A stretch of DNA of 64,000 nt from Paramarasmius palmivorus (GCA_037176845.1 JAYKXP010000142.1:49092-113091); one strand, 5' to 3'. Positions 47,328 to 59,760 are shown, counted from the first letter of the stretch. Program-made: numbers and translations. Notes: generated by a model not told the origin, from the letters alone.

Positions 47328-49529
47328 ATGAAAAGAGGCATTCAATTCGGCGTTATCACCGCGTTCGCGACTCTAGGAGGAGCGTTTGCGCAATGGACTG
47401 AACAATCCTGGGCTTCGGTAAGCGTCTTTACATTCCTTGCATTTCTCCGTTATTCATCGTCTCGGCTTTACTTTACAGATTGAACCCAGCAAGGACCTTG
47501 CATGGGTTCAATGTTACGACGGACCCTTTGAATGTGGTCGTCTTCAAGTCCCTCTGAACTATTCCGACCCAGAAGGGCAATCTGCTGCTATTGCGCTTAT
47601 TCGCATCAAGGCCAACGTTTCTACCGACAGCGCAGACTATCGCGGCCCAATTCTGTTCAACCCTGGTGGACCAGGGGCCAGTGGTATCGAACTGGTGCAT
47701 TCATCAGGTCAAACTCTGGCTACAATACTCGGGCCACAATTCGATATAGTCAGCTTTGACCCCAGAGGTGTGTTAGAATTCAACCATGCCAAGAAAGGTT
47801 TTGAATGTCGCCTCTAGGTGTATCTCGCTCCACTCCACGAGTTTCGTGGTACGAGACTCGTGTAGAACGCGAACTGTGGGCTCGCCCGTTGACCAAGGAG
47901 CTCAACCACTCGTCTGACAGTGTTGCGAGCTACTGGGCTGCTAGCAAGATAACTGGTCAACTTGCGGCTGAACGCGCTGCTGATGTGTTCCCTCACATTC
48001 AAACGGATCATATGGCTCGAGACATGCTGAGTATCACTGAGGCCCATGGGAGGGAGAAGATTCAGTATTGGGGTTTCTCGTGAGTCTTGTTCGTTCATTC
48101 GGCAGTTGGATTGCATCTGATTTCGTCTCAAGGTACGGCACAGTTCTTGGGACCACTTTTGCAGCCATGTTCCCGGTACAGTCGCTTCATCCTCCTGTCG
48201 GTGTTTGCTCATGTTCTTCAAGGATAAAATCGAACGGATGGTCCTTGATGGTTTGTTTGATATAAATGACCATTATACCGGTATGTCCGATCGTGTCCTT
48301 TTACCGTCGAAGATTCTAACCCGTAGGATATAGGTACCGGGAAGACCAATATCGTCGATGCCGATAACGCTCTTCAATGGTTTTTCAGAGATTGCCATAG
48401 CGCTGGCCCCGAACTATGCGCCTTCTACGATTCCTCTCCTGAGGCTATCGAACAACGGTTAAACAGGCTATATGCTTCTATCATTCGAGCACCAGTTCCC
48501 GTGCGTACGGAGCGTTCTTATGGTCTCGTCGACTATGAGCGCCTGCGCCGAACATTGTTCGTGGGTCTATACTACACCTTCGACACCTGGGCAATACTCG
48601 CGGTCGGGTTAGCGGAACTGGAAGCCGGAAATGGAACCACGTTCTACAGGTTGACGGAGAGTGACCCATTCGAGTGCTCGTGCGATCCTGAAGGGTATGC
48701 TTCTGATCGCCTCGGAGAGGGGGAGCTCTCCATTATCTGCAATGACATCGCTTTCATACCGGAGACAGTGGAAGAGGCTGAAAGACATTACCAGGATACC
48801 TCAGGGGACTCGAGCTGGGGCAGTATATGGGCTAGTGCTAGGATTGCATGCAGGTACGTCTTGGTATATCTGAGCTGCAAACTTCCCGTTGAATATTGTC
48901 ATCCAGTGGTTGGCCGAAGACCCCCAAAACGACTTTCAGAGGTGGGGCTTTGTCTGACTTTGAGTCGATTCGGCTATTCATAGATTTTGTAGGACCATTC
49001 TCTGGAAACACGAGCTATCCCATCTTGCTAGTTGGTAACACCGCTGGTTCGTTTCTCTTCGATGCTTCAACTCCTATGCTGATATCTCTGCAGATCCTGT
49101 GACGCCGCTTTCAGCGTGAGTGCACATCATTGACAGAAACCATGACCACAATGATAACAATTTTTGCTGTCCATTCAGTGCCAAAACAGTCTCTCAACTG
49201 TTCCCTGGATCTGTTGTGCTCCAACAGGATTCTGCTGGCGTCAGTTTCATTCTTCTTAGCTGTATCGATATATGTACTGACTCTTTGGCTAGCATTGCTC
49301 AATCTCCGGCCCTTCTCTTTGCACCGCTCTTGCAATTCGGGAATATTTCGTGAATGGGACTCTCCCTGAGCCCGGCACTGTCTGTCCTGTTATTGGAACC
49401 CCGTTCACGAATCCAACGTCGGTGATCATGTCTACGAAGCGACAGGTTGCAGAAAACACGGCGCACACAGACTCAGAGCTATTCCAGGCTTTGAAGCAGC
49501 TAGGAAGGTCGTCGGTCAAGTTTTGGTAA
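47328..49529 (+). CDS. Secreted TAP-like alpha/beta hydrolase, copy 2
   Basis: Paralogue of copy 1 with the same exon pattern. Signal peptide KRGIQFGVITAFATLGGAFA, then QWTEQSW, GPILFNPGGPGASGIELV, nucleophile WGFSYGTVLG, acid GNTADPVTPLSAAKTVS, base AGHCS. Compared with copies 1 and 3 an extra T near 49521-49524 ends the protein at VKFW instead of the last ten residues (GxMGLSPFR). This probably has little effect, being outside the catalytic core. More similar to copy 3 than to copy 1. Confidence 0.88.
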
Positions 49530-50082
49530 TATGGGTCTATCCTCTTTATGCTTCGAGAGTCCTTCGAGAGGACTGTCCGAGTCTTCGTGGAAGGGGTGTA
49601 AATAGCTTTCTTCGTAAATCTTTTAATACTACGCTCTTCCTAATGCTACGTGACTCTATTAAGTACGCAGAAGGTGTCATGGTTTCCGCGAATGAGAATG
49701 CCAGATAGAAGTTACGTAGGAATAGAAAATGTTTACAGCGAAAACGCGCTTGGTTGTCCACCACCACCATTATCACGGGTTGCCTACCGCGAGTGGACCC
49801 AACTTTTCTGTCGCGATGATAATAACTAAACGGCATCAATCACAGCAATTACTCTGAATATCGCAATCACATGAAAAATTGAACAGGCTTTCGGGAGGCT
49901 ATCACGTATCTCACGAGCCCTAGAAGGTGACTCTGAATCTACTCTTAATCTATAACGACGAAGGGGTCATGTCAGCCCGAGCAATGCCGTCCCAGACCCG
50001 CTACTTGAGTCTTGCCTCCGATTGGTAACGCCAGTATCAAATTGATTGAAAAGGAAGTATGGTTACATTACTAGACTCATCA
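49530..50082. other. Spacer with an Argonaute upstream relic
   Basis: About 49870-49950 resembles the sequence just upstream of the intact Argonaute (TTTCGGGAG, CCCTAGAA, TGACTC in order). A 31-base phrase near 49741 (CGCTTGGTTGTCCACCACCA and flank) resembles 52092 next to the HNH gene start. No gene. Confidence 0.35.
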
Positions 50083-50624
50083 CAGCTATTTACGAATCCC
50101 TAGAAACATTTTATCGTAAATCGAGGCTTTTGATGGTGTTTACATCCAAACAAAGGGCTCCACTCGGCCAGACATGCCGACCCAGCGCTTACCCAGCGCT
50201 TGTTCGCGCTTCAGCAGTCGCGTTGATTTCCTCACCGCCGACTTTATGTGAAGAAGTACAGAGAGGTTACTGTATCTCACTTGAGTTTTCCTCTTTGACA
50301 CAGGGATTGAATCGTTATGCATCCCTCGAAATCCATGCCTAGTTGCCGACCTCATTAACTGACCTCAGTCATTGAATTCTTGGTTTCACCGACGGAAGCA
50401 GCGTAAATGATATTCTATATAGCATGGCAGTTTTATCGGATATCATGTTCTGACTGTGGTGGTGGTAGTCAATGTACGGTTGGCTACTGTGGACGTGACT
50501 GCTGCAAGCGCCGGACAAGCGCCGGGTCGGCGTGTCTGGCCGAGTGGAGCCCTTTGTTTGGATGTAAACACCATCAAAAGCCTCGATTTACGATAAAATG
50601 TTTCTAGGGATTCGTAAATAGCTG
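50083..50624. mobile_element. Long-inverted-repeat (foldback) element
   Basis: Left arm 50083-50220 and right arm about 50496-50624 are inverted copies. Nearly 100 outer bases, from CAGCTATTTACGAATCCCTA inward, match almost perfectly; the inner ends differ slightly (the left arm has an extra short duplication around GCGCTT). Each arm also contains its own small palindrome, ATTTACGA ... TCGTAAAT. The interior of about 275 bases has no gene. It fits a non-autonomous DNA element with long inverted termini, inserted recently by its arm identity. No clear target duplication was read. Confidence 0.85.
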
Positions 50625-50671
50625 CAAGGTACACGAATAAAGTACTTAGGAAAACCTAAAGCAACAGGGAT

Positions 50672-52043
50672 TTAACGTTTAACCTCATGGCGCCAAATAT
50701 CAATTTCCTTGTTCTTGCCCTCAAACTGCCCTTTTCGCAACGGGGATTGCTGCAGGCTCTCTGCGTCCTCTGTCTCGACTGATGCACCTGGTTTAAATGT
50801 GACGTACCGGCTACGGATCATAAGGAGCTTATCCATAGGTGAGGCTTCTTGGAAGGTTTGCGGAGGCGTCCACATCTCTAAGTCAGAATTTGAATCGTAA
50901 TCGGAATACTCAAGACCTTCGTTCGTCCGAACATCGCGGTCGCGAGTTTGTCGTTCTCTTTTCGCTTTATCTGTCTTACCCCCCTTCTTCATGGGACCAT
51001 ATGGACCATAGTGTTGTTTCTCCCTGTCAGGGAACATCTCCAGTGCGAGTTTTTCGTTACCAAACTTGGTGAAAAGGTGTGCACCGTAAACCGCATCAAG
51101 AAGGACGTGGGAAGGAGCAGTGTCGGTGTCGCCGGGAGTAACAACGTATTCATTAGGTGGAAGAGATATGGTGAAGTCTGGGTCGTATACGTCTCCATGG
51201 ATGTAGTGCACTGTTAAGATATCTTGATGAGGTGGAGAATTGGAATGCAGGTCGGAAGAATCGATGATATGCGGAATCGGTGTCTGTCGGACTGGGTCAG
51301 GCCAGTACACGACCAGGAAGCACAGTTAGTACTTACTCGAATATATGCTTGTACCCCATTCTCCGACTCGACATGCAGAACCTTGTTCAATAATAATCCG
51401 TTACGGGGATCGTCTATGCTATCAAAGGTTTCGTCTGTTGCACGAGTTTGCAGCAGTCGCTTTACGTACTTGAGATGAAGATGAAGTGAATCAATACAAG
51501 TCAATGCTCTCAAGTGAATAATACGCTTACCGCCAGAGTCTTGCCGTGACGTACTATATGGGCTGCGTCGCAGAGACTCGGGCCGGCTCGAGTCCACACA
51601 CAACCATGGTCGCGTGCGATGACCTTGTCACGAAAGCCTTCTCTCGCTGAACCAGCACAGGAGCTTGTGGCATAACTGGGTAGCTTCGGGTCAATGAAGC
51701 ACAGGATATGGCTCTTTGGATGGTAGAAAACGGAAGCATTGGCGGAAGTGTCGAGCAAGTTGAGCGAGGTCTTGAGCGGGGGACCACCGTGATTAAGGGA
51801 AATGAAACCAGGCTGGCCTGAGACAGCATAAGATACATAGCGTAGCCAGGGAACCCAGTTATTTCCTGCGAGGTCCAAGGAGTGTATAAACGTTTTTGGT
51901 ATGGAAAGGAGCGGTTTGTCTGACCATCGTCGATTTTCGGGCGAGTCGATATCTTGGCTAGGGTCGATAGCAATAGCTATGTAGATATCAACTGAGGAAT
52001 CGCCGTATCGACTGGGTCTCAGAGGATGAGGCGTCACGAACAT
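50672..52043 (-). CDS. HNH endonuclease-domain protein
   Basis: Orphan fungal protein with an HNH_2-type nuclease motif. The N-terminal 150 residues (MFVTPHPLRPSRYGDSSVDI on) are unassigned. Then come FRDKVIARDHGCVWTRAGPS, the metal-site CDAAHIVRHGK, an intron, YVKRLLQTRA and DDPRNGLLLNKVLH, giving the His, Asn and His of the fold. The C-terminal exon has VTPGDTDTAPSHVLLDAVYG, a basic KKGGKTDKAKRERQTRDRD and ends HEVKR. The junction around 51316-51323 is one base short for VST-x-x-AFLVVYWPDP to read through, so it holds a frameshift, an error or a missed splice. The start at 52043 is preferred; 52133 is possible. These proteins are common in agarics and their role is unknown. Confidence 0.75.
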
Positions 52044-52189
52044 CGTAGTCAAGAGATAGATGTGACAGTCACGGGGCCGCAAGGGACCGGTGAGAACGCG
52101 CTTTGTTGTCCACCACCAATATTGACGCGACAAATTACAATGCTCCCCTTTGTCCTTTCATAGGCACTCCTACCAGAAACCATCGCTAT

Positions 52190-52620
52190 CATCAACATTT
52201 TCACGGATCGCCTGCAAGATGAGGAGGTTACAGTGATCGTAGAAGGGGCTGTTTTGGAAGGGGCGATGGTAGGGAGGTAGAAGCAACCGTAGAGGGCAGC
52301 AATGAGGCAATGTGACTTGGAAATCTTCCAACTTTCAGTATGCAAGCATATCGCACACGACATTGGCGGCTAGTATCTCAAAACATCTTCCTCAGTCCTA
52401 ACCCACGACAATCGCTTTATGGGGGAAGGGGAGCCGGTTTGAAGGATGACAGATCTACCATTTTTTCGAATTCGCGCTGCATGGACATCAACGGAAGCCT
52501 GGGTATGCACAATGCTGTTTTGTCTAGCCGTGTTGGAAAGCTGACGCTATCTACTAGAGATTGTTACTCAATCATTCTGGTTGCCAGTGACAAGTGTCAA
52601 TGTGCACCTTGAATTGCGGT
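52190..52620 (+). pseudogene. Argonaute gene fragment 2
   Basis: More decayed than fragment 1. GATCGTAGAAGGGGCTG and TGGAAGGGGCGATGGTAGGG match the glycine-rich GRG region of the intact gene. After it, CACACGACATTGGCGGC and TCTCAAAACATCTTCCTCAG match the bases behind HDSSQKLVSSKQLPQ. No open frame remains. It sits about 480 bases before hydrolase copy 3 in the same orientation, the same arrangement as fragment 1 and hydrolase 2. Confidence 0.7.
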
Positions 52621-53098
52621 CGGCTTCATTGACAAGAATCGATGACCAAAGAAACTATCGGAGGCCGGACTTGACGTAGATGGCGCATGGGTCTCAGGGT
52701 CGGGTATAGCTGTTGTAGCTCTATCTACATAGGTATGTACACATCAACTCTTCTTTGGCATTATGGCGCTGACGGCACAGCTCTGGTAGGTCTGCACGCC
52801 CAGCAAATCCAATGGCGATCAATGAATTTCGGCGCATGTACATATGATGGATCCTGGTAGATCACTGTCGAATTCTTTCCTCCGGCGGATCGGGAAAAGC
52901 AATGCATTCGCTGGCTGTATTCAGAAACTGCGGCCAAGTCCAACATTGTCAAGTATCACATATCACGATATGCGCTCGCGCGTTTGCTGCGTCTTATATC
53001 GTCTATCGTCGAGTATAAAATCAGGAAGTGACGGCGTTTGACCCAGACTACTTTCCCTCGCCTCGTATACCGCTTCAGTTGGAGCATAATCATTCGGA

Positions 53099-55327
53099 AT
53101 GAAACGAGGTACTCAACTCGGCGTTATCGCCACACTCTCGACTCTAGGAGGAACGCTTGCGCAATGGACCGAGCAATCATGGGCTTCAGTAAGTCTCTAT
53201 ATCTCTACATCGGTCATCGTCTTGACTGTGATTTATAGATCGAACCCAGTAAAGACCTTGCATGGGTTCAATGTTACGACGGACCCTTCGAGTGTGGTCG
53301 TCTTCAGGTTCCTCTGAACTATTCCGACCCAGATGGGCAATCCGCCGCTATTGCGCTTATTCGTATCAAGGCCAACGTCTCGACCGACAGTGCAGAATAC
53401 CGCGGCCCAATTCTGTTCAATCCTGGCGGACCAGGAGGCAGTGGCGTCGAATTGGTGCATTCGGCGGGTCAAGCTCTGGCTACCATAGTCGGGCCACAAT
53501 TTGATGTAGTCAGCTTTGACCCTAGAGGTGCGGTAAAGTTCAACCACGCCTAAAAAACGTTTTTAATGCCGTTTCTAGGCGTATCTCGTTCCACACCCCG
53601 CATTTCGTGGTATGAGACTCGTGTAGAACGCGAATTGTGGGCTCGACCGTTGACTATGGAGCTCAACCACTCGTCGGATAGCGTCGCGAGCTACTGGGCT
53701 GCCAGCAAGATAACTGGTCAACTTGCAGCTGAACGCGCCGGTGATGTCTTTCCCCATATTCAAACGGACCATACGGCTCGGGATATGCTTAGTATCACCG
53801 AGGCTTATGGGAGAGAGAAGATCCAATATTGGGGCTTCTCGTGCGTTTTGTTCACTCGTTCTGCGGTTGGGATGTATCTGATTTGATTTGATTTCAAGGT
53901 ACGGTACGGCTCTAGGAGCCACTTTCGCGGCGATATTCCCGGTACAGTCGTTTCATCCGAATCCTCATATCGAAGTTTGCTTATGTTCGTCTACTCTAGG
54001 ATAAAATCGAACGTATGGTCCTCGATGGATTGGTCAATATACAGGATTATTATACCGGTAAGCTGGATGTTATTTTACCGCTGAAAAGAATGTAACCTAT
54101 CAAATATAGGCACTAGGAAGAGCAACATCGTCGACGCCGACAACACTCTTCGGTGGTTCTACAAAGATTGTCACAGCGCTGGTCCCGAATTATGCGCCTT
54201 CTACGACTCCTCTCCCGAAGCCATCGAGCAACGGCTCAACAGGTTATATGACTCCATCATCCGAGCACCAGTTCCCGTGCGCACAGAGCGTTCTTATGGC
54301 CTTGTCGACTATCAACGTCTGCGCCGAACGTTATTCTTGGGTCTGTACTACACCTTTGATACCTGGGCAGTCCTCGCGGCTGGATTGGCGGAATTGGAAG
54401 CCGGAAATGGAACGACGTTTTACAAGCTGATGGAGAGTGACCCATTCAAGTGCTGGTGCGATCCCTCGGAGCATGCCTTTGATAGCGTAGGAGAGGCGGA
54501 GATCACTATTGCTTGCAATGATGGTGCTGTTATACCGGAGAGTGTGGAAGAAGCTGAAAGGCATTATGAGGATATCACTGGGGAATCGGGTTGGGGCAGT
54601 ATGTGGGCTAGCGTTAGGAATGCGTGCAGGTACGTCTTGGTGACTTTGAGCTGCAGCCTTCCCGTTGACTATTTCCATCCAGTGGTTGGCCCAAAACCCC
54701 CAAATTTGAAGGTGAGATCTGGTCTGACTTCGAATTAGTTTAGCCGTTCACGGATCTTGTAGGACCATTCTCGGGAAACACAAGTTACCCCATCTTGCTA
54801 GTTGGTAACACCGCCGGTACGTTTCTCTTTGATCCTTTAAGCTCTAGGTCCCATTCTCATCCATTTGCAGACCCTGTAACGCCGCTTTCAGCGTGAGTGT
54901 ATACAGAGATTCCATACCCACTGATAGTTCATCTTATCGTTCTTTTAGTGCCAAGACAGTCTCGCAGAACTTCCCCGGATCTGTCGTGCTTCAACAGGAC
55001 TCTGCTGGTGTCAGTCATACTCTTTCTTACCTGCATCGATATATGTACTGACCCCGTTGGTAGCATTGCTCGATCTCCGGCCCTTCTCTTTGTACCGCTC
55101 TTGCGATTCGCGAATATTTCGTGAATGGGACACTTCCTGAGCCAGGCACAGTCTGTCCAGTTATCGGAACGCCGTTCACGAACCCAACCTCGGTGATCAT
55201 ATCTACGAAGCGACAGGTTTCGGAAAGTTTGACGGACACAGACTCAGAGCTATTCCAGGCTTTGAAGCAGCTGGGGAGGTCGTCGGTCAAGTCTGGGAGC
55301 ATGGGTTTATCTCCGTTTCGTATCTAG
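53099..55327 (+). CDS. Secreted TAP-like alpha/beta hydrolase, copy 3
   Basis: Complete paralogue. Signal peptide KRGTQLGVIATLSTLGGTLA, then QWTEQSW, FECGRLQVPLNYSDPDGQSA, GPILFNPGGPGGSGVELV, nucleophile WGFSYGTALG, acid GNTADPVTPLSAAKTVS, base AGHCS, ending MGLSPFRI. All introns keep frame. One change from the sister copies: FKCWCD replaces FECSCD, but the cysteines stay. Likely secreted peptidase. Confidence 0.9.
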
Positions 55328-55703
55328 AGGTCATCGTCGTTGAAGGAGTGTAGATAAACTATTTTGGAAATCTATCGTTCTTCTTAATGTCATCATTCTC
55401 TTTGTATAGAAACTGAGGAAGCTTGCCATTCACTGACATCAGTGACAGCCTGAGACGGCAAGCCGCGCAGTCACCGATTTGATTTCTTCTCTTACCACCA
55501 CCTTCGACAACTTCAAAAACTTCAAAAATCACCTCCGACTCCCCGACCGCCGACCGTTACGCGTTACGTTCAAAGCAGACAATAACAGCATGTGACAATA
55601 CCAATAAAAGAAATCTAAATAGAGTTTCGGGAGCGTCATCATTACAGCCTAGCCCCAAGAAAATGACTCCCGTTCATTCATTCATTCGATCTACAGCGAC
55701 AAC
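55328..55703. other. Promoter region of Argonaute
   Basis: Intergenic. The last 100 bases before 55704 are also found before Argonaute fragment 1. No TATA box stands out. Confidence 0.4.
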
Positions 55704-58700
55704 ATGAGTTCTAACCGACCCAGCAGAGGGAGAAGTGGCGGCGGTGGCGACAGAGGCCAAAGGGGAGGAGGTGAAGGACGAGGACGGGGGCGAGGAAGAG
55801 GTGATTATCGAGGTGGTCCTGGTCAAGGCCCTAGTACTGGAAGAGGATTTTCGGACAGAGGGGAGGGTCGTGGTGGGGGTGGAAGAGGCTTTGGGAGGGG
55901 TGATAGTGGAAGAGGCTTTGGGAGGGGTGATGGTGGAGGCGGCCCTCGAGGCGGTTTTCGAGGTGCTGGTAGAGGTGACCGTGGGGGACGAGGACGGGGC
56001 AATGCGACTCCAGGCATTTTCAAAGAAGGTTCACCAGCAACTATAGATGAACGTCTTCGAGACAGCGAACTGAACCGGCTTACAACTTCATTCCAAAGCC
56101 TTCAGCTCACTTCGAATACCCCAGAGCATCCATTGCGACCTGGCTATGGTACTCAAGGGTCACCCGTCACCTTACGGGCCAATTTCTTTGCTCTTCGACT
56201 TCCAAAAGATCTAGTCGTCTACGAATATACCGTGGAGATCAGTCCCAAATGTGACGAGGAGGCAGGGACTCGAAGCAGGCTGTTCACACTTTTGGAAGAG
56301 AGTTCCGCCTGTAAACCGTTCGCGGGTCACTATGCACACGACAGCAGCCAGAAGCTGGTATCTTCGAAGCAGCTCCCTCAGCCTTTGACAATTAACATCA
56401 AGTTTCTGGAGGAAGGAGAGACCCAGCCTCAAAAGAATGCCAAAGTATATACCATTACGATCACATTGTCCGCAACCATAGACACCAAAGAAGTTTCCAG
56501 GTATGTCTATTGAGCTTTCATGGTTATCCAGCATGGAAGCTGATACAGGTATGTAGCTATCTATCAGGCTCGAACAGAGACTATAACATCGGTCCACTCC
56601 TTGCCGCACTCAATCTAGTACAGCAACGACATGCGACTCAAAAGGGCATCCGAGTTGGGACCAGCAAGTACTTCTTTCCGTTGGAATCTCAAGGCCATTT
56701 CCTGAGTCCCGGAGTGCAAGCCATACAAGGCTTTTATGTGTCTGTGCGGCCAGTATACAAACAGCTTGCGGTCAATGTGTAAGATCTTCCCGTTCTATTG
56801 CGCCGCCACCATATTTAATAATCTCCAGGAATGCTTGCATGACTGCCTTCTTGGACCTGCCAGGTAACATGGTCGAAGCTCTAGAGTCATTCAACCGCAG
56901 GTCGCGTGGCGGGATGCTCACGCTCCCACCGAATCTGGTCAAAAACATCAAAGTGACCACGACCTACCTTGGTTACAAAAAGCGATCGAAAGTATTCGCA
57001 ATTGGGACGGCTTCGGCTAAAAACCAGTTTTTTCCCCATCCGAAGTACAAGAGGATTTCCGTGGAGGAGTATTTCAAGAAAGGTACGAGTCCATCTCAAC
57101 TTTGCCTGTGCGAAAACTCATCAGATACCTCCCCAGAATACAACATCAGGCTCCAGCACGCAACGGATCTTCCTGTCATTGACATCGGGAACAAAAACAA
57201 ACCAGTTCATGTCCCCGCCGAACTGTGCGAAATCGAACCAGGCCAACCCTACCGAGGCAAGCTCACTGGAGATGAAACAGCTAAAATGATTAGAGTGGCA
57301 TGCAACCCGCCCAACATCAACGCTGAAGCCATCGTTGGCGATGGATTTTCCAAGCTGGGTATCACTCCTCCATCCGACATCCTCAAAAATTTCGGGATTT
57401 CCGTGAGCAACGAGATGACGGGCGTACCCGGTAGGGTACTTGCCCCTCCACGGTTGTTTTACGGTCAAAAAGCTATCACGGCCAGTAATGGTGCATGGAA
57501 CATCACAACCGTCAAATTCCACAAGGGAGCACAGGTGAAGAGTTGGTGGATCATGCTTGTGATGGATAGTGCGGCGAGAAATACTATCGTTAGCGGTCCA
57601 CAAGATTCCAGGCTTCTCGCCCTTCGGGACAGCTTCGTCTCGAAGCTGACTAATTGTGGGATGGCCATGCCCAGGGATAAACCTGTTCCATTCGCTACTC
57701 CGCTTTTGCCAACGGGAACCGATAAGTTCAGGAAGGACGCACTGGGAATCATTCGTACGACGCTACAGAATCAACTGGATAGTGCTCGAGGACAGAAGCC
57801 AGATTTTGTGTTGGTTTTATTGTCTCACGAAGACAATTTCATCTATCCTGGGATCAAGGTAAGACTCTTTGTTTCTCTTTAGCACAAGGTGCTCATGTCT
57901 TTTCACCACAGACGATTGGCGACGTCGAGTTAGGCCTTAATACGATTCACCTGCAACTCGATCGAGCAATCAATGGGAAGCGACAGGACCAGTACCTGTC
58001 CAATGTCGCTCTCAAGATTAACACCAAGCTGGGAGGTGTCAATCATCAAGTGAGTTCTTGTATATTCATCTTGCCCCATCTCAGCTGACATTTACCCCCT
58101 CACTAGCTGGACCAAGAAGCCATGAACTGGTTGAAAGCCGAACGAACTATGTTGGTTGGAATTGACGTAACGCACCGCGGTCCGGGAAGTAAGGAAGGTG
58201 CACCATCCATCGCGGCAGTAGTAGCGAATGTGGACGACACGTTTGTGCAGTACCCAGCGAGTTTGGAAATTCAACAGACGCACGAGATCCGGGAGGTGAG
58301 TCATTTACACGTATTATCAAATGGCTTGTTCTGACGGTTAACCCAACACAGATGGTCACCGAACTGGAGAAAATGATGGTTGAACGTCTTCAAGCGTACA
58401 AAACCAAGACTAGCAACCTACCTGATAGGGTCTTCGTCTTTCGTGACGGTGTCTCTGAGGTAAGCGGACAGTTCATATCGCCAGTTTTCAAGTCTTACTA
58501 ATAGAGCTACCTTAGGGTCAATATGATTCTGTTCTCCGCATAGAGCTGCCACAAATCCTCGATGCCTTCAAGAAGTTCAATACCAAAGATCGAAAACAAC
58601 CATATCGGCCTCGTCTGTCGATTGTCATTTGTGGAAAGCGACATCATGCAAGGTGTGTTTCTTTTACAATTAGATCAAGAACGGATGTTTAGCTCGTACT

Positions 58701-59254
58701 AGGTTCTATCCGACCAAGGCTGAGCATGCCGACAAGACTATGAACACCCGACCAGGAACCGTGGTCGATAAAGGCGTTACAGACGTGTAAGCCCTGCTCA
58801 TATTTCCCATCGTTGACTCTGAGCTGACACGCGCTAATCAGGTTTGACTTTGACTTTTACCTTCAAGCCCACGCTGGCCTCCAAGGCAGTGTCAAATCCA
58901 CACACTACGTCGTTATATATGACGAAAACCGCTTCACGGCCGACGAGATTCAGCAGGGGGTCAACAACAACAGCTACTTGTATGCCAGAGCAACGAGAGC
59001 TGTCAGCTTAATCCCGCCTGCCTACTACGCCGATCAGGCGTGCGAGAGGGGGAGATATTATCTGAATGACTTCTTGACTGGAGAAGACCCGCAGAAGAAA
59101 AAGGCCGAGAAGGCAGCCAAGGAAAAGGTGTTTGAGGATGCAAAGAAGGCTTGGGGCAAAGGGGTATGTTCATCATTCCGCTTGCGAGGCTCGTGTTAAT
59201 GATCTCTTTCCCCAGGTTCACTCCGATATGAGGAATACGATGTTTTACATGTAG
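55704..59254 (+). CDS. Argonaute protein
   Basis: Small-RNA-guided effector of RNA silencing. The N-terminal 100 residues are an RG/RGG region (GGRGFGRGDSGRGFGRGD). The N domain follows (VTLRANFFALRLPKDLVVYE, SSKQLPQPLTINIKF), then the linker (YLSGSNRDYNIGPLLAALNL, YFFPLESQGHFLSPGVQAIQ), PAZ (ACMTAFLDLPG, YFKKGTSPSQ, LPVIDIGNKNKPVHVPAELC), MID (PDFVLVLLSHED, GDVELGLNTIH, YLSNVALKINTKLGG) and PIWI. The slicer tetrad looks complete: Asp in VGIDVTHRGPG, Glu in QTHEIRE, Asp in VFRDGVSEGQYD, His in STHYVVIYDENRF. At least nine introns join in frame; one acceptor (before YLSG) lies inside a GTATGTAG. It ends NTMFYM, the hydrophobic C-terminus typical of Argonautes. About 950 residues, intact. Confidence 0.95.
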
Positions 59255-59760
59255 CTGCTCCCATAATCTACATCATGATCTATGTGTTGTTGGATTTACT
59301 ATACCTGTTGTACCTTTAATGTTGTATCTGTATGTATTGACCGTCGTTGTATTAACATTTGTGGATACGTAGTCTATTGTGTGTATGTAGACATTGTATA
59401 CGTAGTGGTTTCTGGGCTTGTATTGTGAAAGTCTGAAGAGGCTAATGAACGAAGATTCGGAGATCTGCCTCCGTGCCGGGAGCTTCATCCTCCATCTTGA
59501 GTCATGGTCAGAGGCTGTTGTCTCCCTGGCTCGAGTATCGCAGGTCCTGCAATAAAATTGTCGAACAGAGTACCAATAATTGGCTACCAAGTGCCCAGTT
59601 TCGGGAATGTACCATTGACGAATTCGAAATAGTAATGCGGACAGTGCCTGGCGCTGAGCGCTAGAGAACTTACCCCACTACTAGTACAGTACTGGGAATC
59701 TTTGCCTGGAGACACCTGCAGCGTCCGATAATAAAGTCTTATATCAAGACTAGGCTGGAG
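59255..59760. other. Argonaute 3' region and spacer
   Basis: No gene. AT-rich 3' flank with several TTGTAT and TGTATG phrases usable for polyadenylation. Confidence 0.35.

Noticed and set aside
49741..49771. 31-base similarity to 52092-52122 as proof of an HNH gene duplicate
   Set aside because: Too short and outside the recognisable nuclease domain; kept only as a hint in the spacer entry.
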